Made by a program: the position numbers and the translations under genes. The notes under the pieces are model-generated. The model did no database searches. It was not told where the DNA came from and worked only from the letters and a program-made list of their open reading frames with translations. This document shows, piece by piece, positions 17,240-26,200 of a stretch of 64,000 nt of DNA. This stretch comes from Mucilaginibacter pallidiroseus (GTDB lineage: Bacteria; Bacteroidota; Bacteroidia; Sphingobacteriales; Sphingobacteriaceae): contig NZ_VOEJ01000009.1 in the NCBI RefSeq assembly GCF_007846085.1, forward strand, positions 124,001 to 188,000. The letters are read 5' to 3'. Each line of letters begins with the position of its first letter. The stretch's first letter is position 1.

Positions 17240-19201
17240 TTATTCTAATTTCAAAACGGTAAACTCTGTTCTCCTATTTAATTGTCTGCCTTCCGGGTTA
17301 TCCTTACCATTTGGAAGCGTATTTGGTGCAATTGGCTTACGCTCGCCGTAGCCTTTTGCGTAGATGCGTGTTTCACTAATGCCCATTGATATGATGTAGT
17401 CTACACAAGCCTGGGCGCGTTTGTATGATAAATTCATGTTGTAGCTGTCGCTGCCTTTGGAGTCGGTATGTGATGCCAGCTCAACTTTAATTTTAGGGTT
17501 ATCGTTAAGCAGTGTAACCAGGCCGTCCAACACCTTTTTTGATTCCGGGCGAAGCGTTGCCTTGTCATAATCATAAAGCACATTATTAATCACTATTGGC
17601 TTGTTAACCTGGAAAGCCTGCAGGCATATTTCGGCATTAAACAAGGTATCATCAACCATCCTACCGCTGGCAGGCACAGGCAGCACCTTGGTGAAGTAGC
17701 CTGCTTTTTCCACTGTTATACTATGCGGGCGACTGGTTGTAACTGCAAAATTGTATTTGCCATTGATACCGGTGGTAACTGCTTTGATAGTTTGCTTAGT
17801 TAGCGAGTCAACAAAAGTTACTTTGGCACCTGCAAGCGGCTTGCGTGTTTCGCAATCGGTTATAATTCCTGCAAGGGTGTGTCTTTTATCAACCACCTCG
17901 AAAAGGTTAAGGCAGCAGTCAGATTCACGATCCGAACTGATGTAGAATTTGTTGGCGTCCTTGGTATCAGGCATGTAATACAAGTCGTCCTTGGCGCTGT
18001 TCATTGGGTATCCCATGTTTTTGGCCATACTCCATTTTTGCCCATCATACTCGCTCTCAAAATAATCGAAACCACCCAGGCCCAAAAATCCTTTACTGCT
18101 AAATATCAAGCGCTTGTTGGCGGCATCGTAATATGGTGCCTGCTCATTAGCTGCTGTGTTTATGTTTTTGCCAAGGTTAGTGGAGTTAACAGGTTCGCCA
18201 TCGGCGCCTAAGTCGCTTACCCAAATGTCATTACCACCCTGGCCTCCCGGTTTGGTCGATGAAAAGTAGAGCTGCTTACCATCGGCTGTTACAAATGGCT
18301 GTATAGAGTTTGCGCCCTCGGCATTCACGTTGGAGTTTAGCCTTTTAGGTGCTGTCCAGGCGTCGTTCTTGTAATCGCTCGAGTAAATTGCATGCACTAC
18401 GCGAGCGCCAAATTTATACCAGCGGGTGAAATACATGCGCTGCCCGTCGGGTGTTAACGATGGCGTGCCGTATTCAAGTTCCTTGATTTTGTCATCACCC
18501 GGAAACTTAATAATCTGCGGATCGCCATTTCTGGTATTAGCAATCTGGTAAACCCTGTTCAGGTGTTTTTTGTCGTCCTTAATAAAGCGCGATGAAGTAA
18601 AATAAGTTAACCCGTCGCGCTGCATCATGGCATAGTCGGATCCATCCGAGTTCCACAGTCCTTTACGCTTGGTAACTTCTATTAACTGCGGATACTTAAG
18701 TTGCTCTTTGGCAAACTTACAGGTGTTTATTTCTTTTTCTGCAAGTGCTTTATACTCGCCGTTGTAACCGGCCTTAAATTGCTCCAGTTGTTTTATAGCT
18801 TCATCAAAACGCTGATTAGCCCTCAGGCATACGCCATACCACAGGCGGGCAAGCGGGTATTTGCCTTCGTTATTACCGGTTATTACTTTGTAATACCAGG
18901 GCTCGGCCTCAATATAATTCTCATAGCCGCGGTAAGCTTCGCCAAGATTATATGATATATAAGCCTGATCCTCGGGCTTAACCTTAGTATTTTTTTTGCC
19001 GGTAGCCGTATATGGCACAGCTTGCTGGGTTGTAAGGCTTAAACCCTCGGCAGCTTTGCGATAGTAAAATGCGGCCTCATAGTAGTCTTTATTTTTCAAA
19101 GCCTTGTCGCCAAGTCCGCGCGGATCGTCTTTGCTGTATTGGGCAAACGCCCCTTTCAGCGTTAGCAGCAATATTATGGTGAATGAAAATCTTTTCCTCA
19201 T
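17240..19201 (-). CDS. OmpA-family protein with TPR-like, PD40 and regulatory beta domains (type IX secretion-associated, PorE-like)
   Basis: A 653-residue secreted protein. After the signal peptide (ending KGAFA) come TPR-like helices (about 25-175), a WD40/PD40 beta-propeller (about 190-430: DGLTYFTSSRF, TPDGQRMYFTRW, TADGKQLYFSSTKPGGQGGN), a carboxypeptidase-regulatory-like domain (about 445-525) and a C-terminal OmpA peptidoglycan-binding domain (VELASHTDSKGSDSYNMNLS, KRAQACVDYI). In type IX secretion, proteins of this design link the outer-membrane machinery to peptidoglycan. It is third in line after the adhesin and the PorP/SprF gene (38 bp gap). Confidence 0.9.
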   Translation of the reverse strand: MRKRFSFTIILLLTLKGAFAQYSKDDPRGLGDKALKNKDYYEAAFYYRKAAEGLSLTTQQAVPYTATGKKNTKVKPEDQAYISYNLGEAYRGYENYIEAEPWYYKVITGNNEGKYPLARLWYGVCLRANQRFDEAIKQLEQFKAGYNGEYKALAEKEINTCKFAKEQLKYPQLIEVTKRKGLWNSDGSDYAMMQRDGLTYFTSSRFIKDDKKHLNRVYQIANTRNGDPQIIKFPGDDKIKELEYGTPSLTPDGQRMYFTRWYKFGARVVHAIYSSDYKNDAWTAPKRLNSNVNAEGANSIQPFVTADGKQLYFSSTKPGGQGGNDIWVSDLGADGEPVNSTNLGKNINTAANEQAPYYDAANKRLIFSSKGFLGLGGFDYFESEYDGQKWSMAKNMGYPMNSAKDDLYYMPDTKDANKFYISSDRESDCCLNLFEVVDKRHTLAGIITDCETRKPLAGAKVTFVDSLTKQTIKAVTTGINGKYNFAVTTSRPHSITVEKAGYFTKVLPVPASGRMVDDTLFNAEICLQAFQVNKPIVINNVLYDYDKATLRPESKKVLDGLVTLLNDNPKIKVELASHTDSKGSDSYNMNLSYKRAQACVDYIISMGISETRIYAKGYGERKPIAPNTLPNGKDNPEGRQLNRRTEFTVLKLE

Positions 19202-19239
19202 GTTGATCGGGTTATTAGGTTATATCCTCAAGGTTGCTA

Positions 19240-20241
19240 TTATAGCCTTGGGCAAATGGGCTCGGGTTCCTGTACCCGTTTGCGAAACACATAGCTTATC
19301 GACAGCTCGATACCGCCATTGCCTGATGTAGCCCTACGTAACGATGATGTGTTAAAATCGTAGCTGGCACCTACTATAAGGCTATTGATGTGGTAGCCAA
19401 CATTTGCAATAGCTGCATCTTTAAAGCGATACATGCCACCCAGTATAAGCCCCCGTTCATTATCAATCTTCAGTTCCGAATAGCCGCCTATCGCCTTCTC
19501 CTCCACCCTTTGCTGTTTCATAAAGATGGCGTGTGGTATCACGTCCACAAAGTCCGACGCCTTGATGCGCAAACCGGCATGCGCTGTGTAGCGCATAGGT
19601 AGCTTAATACCCGAGCCGTCAACGGCAAAAGGATCTTTTGACCGCGCAAGGTGCGATACGCTGAAACCACCAAAGAAATTTGCACCTTTCAACGGGTCGC
19701 CATCGTAATAAAATACACCTGCACCCGCATCAAAAATGGTTGCGTTGGTATTCAGGAAATTTTCATTGGGCGACATCGTTGGGTCAAAACCGCTTGCAGG
19801 GTTAAACTGGCTGCCGAATTGCGCACGGCTTGGGTCGAATCCACGGTTAATTACACCCGCCGTTACACCAAAACTCACTTTTTTATAACCATCGTTTGAT
19901 ACCGCTATAGCATAGCCAAATGAGCCGTATGCCGCAAAATAGTTGTACCCAACATCACCGGCAGCTTGATTGATTACATTAAAACCAACGCCCACTTTAT
20001 CACTCGGGCGATAGTCGAGCGATAAAGCGCCTGTTTGGTAGGCGTTGTTAATGGTTGCATACTGGTTTTTAAAGTTTGCATTTACACGCATTTCCCCGTT
20101 AAAAACACCGGTTAGTGCCGGGTTTAGATACATGGGGTATGCATAGTATTGCGAAAAATGCGGATCTATCTGGGCAAACAGCCTGTTTGCTGCTCCAAAC
20201 TGGAGCAGCAGGGCTATTATAATTGTGAGTGATTTTTTCAT
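19240..20241 (-). CDS. PorP/SprF-family type IX secretion outer membrane protein
   Basis: The start at 20241 is chosen because it opens a signal peptide (MKKSLTIIIALLLQFGAA); an upstream in-frame ATG at 20286 would add 15 polar residues. The 333-residue product begins with the family hallmark DPHFSQYYAYPMYLNPALTG and continues as a beta-barrel-like sequence, with glycine-rich turns and an N-x-Y-x-T repair-like strand pattern. SprF-type proteins are needed for secretion of their neighbouring type B CTD substrate. The giant adhesin 58 bp upstream, which carries such a CTD, is the obvious partner. Confidence 0.92.
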   Translation of the reverse strand: MKKSLTIIIALLLQFGAANRLFAQIDPHFSQYYAYPMYLNPALTGVFNGEMRVNANFKNQYATINNAYQTGALSLDYRPSDKVGVGFNVINQAAGDVGYNYFAAYGSFGYAIAVSNDGYKKVSFGVTAGVINRGFDPSRAQFGSQFNPASGFDPTMSPNENFLNTNATIFDAGAGVFYYDGDPLKGANFFGGFSVSHLARSKDPFAVDGSGIKLPMRYTAHAGLRIKASDFVDVIPHAIFMKQQRVEEKAIGGYSELKIDNERGLILGGMYRFKDAAIANVGYHINSLIVGASYDFNTSSLRRATSGNGGIELSISYVFRKRVQEPEPICPRL

Positions 20242-20298
20242 GTGAACAGATTTTATAGGTGCGATGTATGAGTTGTTAGTGTTCATGGTCTGTCCGCT

Positions 20299-23200
20299 TT
20301 ACCTTAATAGCGTTACGGTGCCTTTTTTCTTAAATGTTGTTCCGTCATTTAAAACAGCTTCCAGGTAGTACACATAAACGCCTGTTGGCTGCGGCGTGCC
20401 CTTAAACGTGCCATCCCATCCGGCAGATTTATTATTGGCCCTGAACTGTAGCTGTCCCCACTGATCATACACTGTGAAAGTGGCTGATTGTATGGCGTTA
20501 CCATAGATCTGGAACAAGTCGTTATTACCGTCGCCGTTTGGCGTAAAGGCATTTGGTACGTATATACCGTTACCAAAAGGATTGGTTGCAGTACCTGTTA
20601 CCGCTAGCGAGTTTGCACCCAGTTGGCATGGCAGATTGCCAATGGCCCTCACCACAATAGTTACACTTTGGTTTGGCTGCAAGCCTGCAACAAGCGTAGT
20701 TAAGGCATTGGCACCGGCGCTTGGAGCGGCAAAGCTTACACCGTTATCAAAGCTCACTTCATAGCCTGTTGCGCCGGTCACGGCTGTCCAGGTAAAGCTT
20801 ACGCTATTGATGGACGTATTACCCACACTCACTATAGGGGCAGGCAGCGGGCCAAGTATAGTTACGGTTGCTGCGGTGCGTGTTGCAGATGTACATCCGG
20901 TTACGGTGTTAAATGCTTCTGCGTAATAAGTAGTGGTTACATTCAGTACAGGAGTAGTAAAGCTGCTGCCTGTAAATAATGGCGTGCCACCGGTTGCATT
21001 GCTATACCACCTGATAACCACGTTACCGCCAACGGCTGTTGCGTTTATAGTTGTGGATGATGCAGGGCAGATAGACAAGCCGGTTGCGGCAATTACAGGA
21101 GCTGTTGGCGGAGCACCTACCGTAACAGTAACTGCTGTGCGCGATGCCGATGGACAGCCATCCTCATTTAATGCCTCTACGTAATAAGTAGTAGTTGCAT
21201 TAAGTACCGGTGTAGTAAAGGTTGTACCGGTAAAGGTTGGTGTACCGCCTGTAGCAACAGTATACCATCTGTATGTAAAGCCGGTTTGTGGCGCCTCAAT
21301 AACCAGGTTTGCTTGCGAGCCTACGCAGCTAACGGTCGAGTTACCGTTTACCACTGCTGGTGGTGCAGGTGCCGGGCGAACGGTTACCTGCGCCATTGCA
21401 GTGTTATTGCTGCTGCAACCGCTGCTATTGAAAGCTGCCACGTAGTAATTAGTAGTGCTTGTTACCGGGCCGGTTACATAAGTAGTGCCTGTAAATAATA
21501 GCGTAGTCATGGCCGGCGAATTGTACCAGCGATAGGTTACACCTGCAACAGGAGCGTTGATGCTTAACGTAGCAGGGCTACCATTACATACGCTCACGTT
21601 AGCGTTAGCCAATACCGGATCTGCCGGTGGTTGGTTTACGGTAACCTGAATACTTGTACGTGCAGATGAGTTACAATTACCCGCTGCAGATGCCTCAACA
21701 TAATAAGTTGTAGTGCTGATCATTTCAGATGTAGTGAACTCGGCTCCAACAAACAGCAGGTTGCCGTTTACCGGTGCGTCGTACCAGCGGTAAACCAGGT
21801 TGGCATCAGGGTTGGCAATTGTGATAGTTGCCTGGTCGCCGGCGCAAACGCTCAGGCTACCGCCTATAGCAACATCAATTTGCGGTGGTGCAGGTACAGG
21901 TTGTACAGTAATATCTGTACGGGTACGGGTTGCACTTACGCAGCCATTGCTGCTTGCTTCAACGTAGTATGATACGTTTGCGGATAGGTTTGTAATAGTA
22001 TAAGTGCTGCCTGTAAACACTGATGTGCCACCTGTTGCAGCAGTGTACCAGTTATAGGTTACACCTGCAACCGGGTTGGCTACGTTTATAGTAGCCGTAC
22101 CGCCTGCGCAAACCTGTGTGTTGGTTGCGCTTAGTGTAGGCGCGTTTATCGATGAATTTACTGTAACGCTTACTACAGTGCGGCCACCGTTGTTTGTGCA
22201 ACCGCTTGCACCACTTGCCTCAACATAGTAATTTGTATTGGCTGTTATTGCAGGTGTGGTAAAGTTGGCGCCTGTAAATACAGCAGTACCACCCGTTGCG
22301 GCTGTGTACCACCTGTAGGTTACGCCCGCTTCAGGGTTTTGCACCTGTACTACTGCAGGGCTGTTTGCACATACCTGCACGTTGGCAAGCACAACAGTTG
22401 GCTGCGCCGGGCGTGGGTTAACAGTTACGGTAGCTTGTGTACGTGCGGGGCTGCTGCATGTACCGTTGGTTATCTCGGCAAAATAAGTTGCGTTTGATGT
22501 TGGGGTTACCGTAAAGCTTGCGCCGGTAAACAGTAACGTACCGTTAGTTGCCGCGTTATACCAGCGTACCGTTGCGCCGTTGGCGTTGGTTACTGTAAAG
22601 GTAACAGCTTCGCCTGCGCAAATTTGTGCGGTTGTTTGGTTAAGTGTTGGGTTAACCGGGCTTGGTGTTACGTTTGCCGTTGCCGCCACCCTGTTAGGGT
22701 TTGCGCAATTGTTGCCAGTACGCACACTTTCAACATAGTAGGTTGTAGTGGTTAGTAAAGCAGACGATGTAAATGTTGCGCCTGTGAATACGGGAGCGCC
22801 ACCTGTAGCCGATGTGTACCAGCGGTAAGTAACACCTGCTTTAGGGTTTCTTACTGCAAATGTTGCTGTACCACCTGCACAAATGTTTATGGTATTTGCT
22901 GCAAGTGTTGGTGCATCAACCTGTTTGCTGGCGAAGTAAACGTTTACTGTGGTTAGTAACGATGCTGCAATGCTGTTTACCCTTAGCTCTACCCTATCAA
23001 AATTAGCACCAGGCGCAAATTTTATAATGGCTGTTCCGCCCGCAAGGAACTGTACCCTTATCAGGCTGTTGCTCAGGTTGACACGGTCGCCGTTATAAGT
23101 TGCGCCATTGTATGATGCAATCTGCAACTGATCTAGCACACCAGCCGACAATAAGCCCGTTGGTATACCGATCTTGATCTTAACGGTATCGCCTGCCAGG

Positions 23201-26200
23201 CCGCCATCGCTGAATATCAGCGTCTGGGTTGCATTTGCACCCAACACGCTCACAGGCACATTTATCTGGCTTGCGGTTGTGGTATCAGCATCTATGGCAT
23301 TGGTTGCATTTGTAATGGTACAGCCAACACATAGGCCATTTGCTGCATTAGTTTGTGTAGATGCGAAATCACAATCGGTAGAGAATATCGGCACTACCGT
23401 TACGGTAACCGATGTGCGGGTTGGACTGGTACAGCCCGATGCCGTAAGCACGCTCTCAACAAAGTAAGTTCTGCTTGATGTTAAAGCCGGTGTTGTGAAC
23501 GAGCTACCGGTAAATATCGGCGTACCACCCTGTGCTGATGTGTACCAATTAAAGGTAACACCGCTGGTTGTTGATGTAGCAGTTAATGTTGCGGTTTGGC
23601 CCGATGATATTGTGCCGCCGCTTGGTACGGTGGTAACAACCGGTGCTGCAGGGGCGGGGTTAACCGTTACCGGAACCGATGCTCTTGTTGCGCTGGTGCA
23701 GGTGCCGTTTGCTGCCTCAACATAATAAGTGGTATTTGATGTAAGGTTAGGCGTAGTAAACTGTGCACCGGTAAATATTGGCGTACCACCTGTAGCAGCA
23801 GTGTACCAATTAAATGTAACGCCCGATTGTGTTGATGATGCCGTTAGTACCGCAACAGAACCCGCACATGTTTGCGCCGGATTTGGTGATACAGTAGGTA
23901 CAAGCGGCGCAGTTGTAACATTTGCGGTTACTTGTGTACGGGTTGAGCTGCCGCAGGCACCTGCGCCGGTTGCTTCTACATAATAGCTTGTATTTGCAGT
24001 TAGCGCAGGTGTAGTGAAGGTTGCGCCGGTAAATAATGGTGTGCCACCGGTTGGGGTAGCGTACCAGTTGAAAGATATACCATTGACAGCTTGCGCAGTA
24101 AATACTGCAGGCTGGCCGGCACAAACTATAGTGGTTGGTGTGGTAACCACAGGCGGCTGTGGTACCGGGGTAACGTTTACAGTTACCGGCGTACGAACAC
24201 CCTGGGCACAACCATCAGCAGTGCGGCTGGCTTCGGCATAGTAAGTAGTGTTTGCTGTTAGCACCGGGGTGTTAAAGCTTGCGCCTGTAAATACCGGCGT
24301 ACCACCAGTTGCAGATGTATACCACTTAACGGTAACATGTGCCGGTACGGTTGCAGTTAACGTTGCTTGTGTGCCTGCGCATGCAACAACAGTTGCAGGG
24401 CTTATAACCGGTGCGGCAACGCTTTGTGTAGCATCATAAATATTAAGTGCAGTTAGTACACCCGCAGCGCCCGAGTTAAGCCTGATCTCAACCCTGTCGA
24501 AGTCGGCAGTGGCGCGGAAGGCTACACGGAACCGACTGGTTCCATTTAGCAGAGATATGGTAATGGCTGCACCATCTAAATTAAATCTGTCATTATTATA
24601 AGTAGCACCGTTGTAAGTAGCCAGGCTAATTTGTGATAGCACACTTGCGCTTACCAGATTAGCCGGTGTGCCAAGCTCAACAATGATGCTGTCGCCTATG
24701 CGGCCAATATTTGCAAACCTTAATGTTTGCTGCGAATACCCGCCAACCAAACCTACAGGTGTGGCAAGTTGCGAGAAGGTATTCCTATCATTATCTATTG
24801 CGCCTGTTGCATTATTGATACCGCACAGCAAGCAAAGCAAGCCGCTGGTGGTATTGGTTTGAGCAATGGCCCCACCACAAGGTACAGGATTAACCGGGCT
24901 TGAGTTTACAGTAATAGCGCCCGGGGCCCTTGTTGCAGATACAGCGCCTGTTGCCGGAATAGATGCTTCGGCGTAATAAGTTATATTGGTAAATACAGAC
25001 GGCGTGGTAAATACCGGGCCTGTAAATATGCTTGTACCACCAGTTGCAGTGGAGTACCAGTTAAACACAGCACCCGGGGTTGTTGACGAGGCTGTAAGTG
25101 TTGCCGATGCACCAGGATTAACCGCCTGCGTTGCAGGTGTAACGGTTACATTAGGTATAACAATCGGAGTAACTGTTACAGTAGCAGGTGTACGGTCCGG
25201 AGATACACAGTCACCAATAGCCGATTCTGCATAATAAGTTGTATTAGCAGTTAAGGCTGGAGTTGTAAATGTTGTACCAGTAAATACAGGGGTACCGCCG
25301 GTTGGTGTGGTATACCACCTTACGGTAACGTTGTTAGCAACCTGCGCGGTGAACGAAGTTGTTTGACCTGCAAATATGTTTGCGGTTGACGGCACCACCA
25401 CTGGCTTGGCAGGCGGATCATTAACCAGCACCTGGATAGGGTAACGTGTTGATGCCACGCAACCACCTGTGCGGGTATACTCTACATAATAAGTTGTATT
25501 AGCAGTTAAAGCCGGCGTAGTATAGGTTGAACCTGTAAATACCGGTGTGCCACCTGTTGGTGCAGTGTACCACGCAAAAGTTCCGTTTGCAGTGCCTGTA
25601 ACAGAAAGCGTTGCAGGGCTGCCTTTACAAATCTCGGGATTAGCGTTATTAAATACCGGTGCCGGGAACTGCTGTACTGCATAAAAAACATTCAATGAAG
25701 TAAGCAGGCTTGCTGCTCCGGAATTTAATCTAACAACCACCCTATCGTAATTGCCTGTAGCCGGCACCAATACTGCGTAGCGGTTTCCGCCGCCAAGCAA
25801 TCTTACTTTGAGCAAGGCATTATCAAGCGGGTAACGGCCTACCAGGGTGGTGCCATTATATAAGGCTATGGAAATTCGGCCAAGCAAGTTTACGTCAGTT
25901 AATGCAACAGGTGTTTGCAAAACTACTTTCACCGAGTCGCCGGTAAAGCCGGGCTGCTGATAGCGCATTTCCTGTTCAGCGTAGCCACCCAGTAAACCTG
26001 CAACAACGGTTATGGTTGATGCAGTAGTTGTATCAGCGTCTACCGCAAGGGCGTTATTGGTTATAAAGCATCCAACACATACGCCATTAACATTAGGCGT
26101 TTGCTGGTTAGCAAAAGTACATGGCGAGTTGTTGTTAATATTTACATTGATGGTAATTGAAGTACGGTTGGCTGATGCGCAACCCGCACCGTTTACTGCT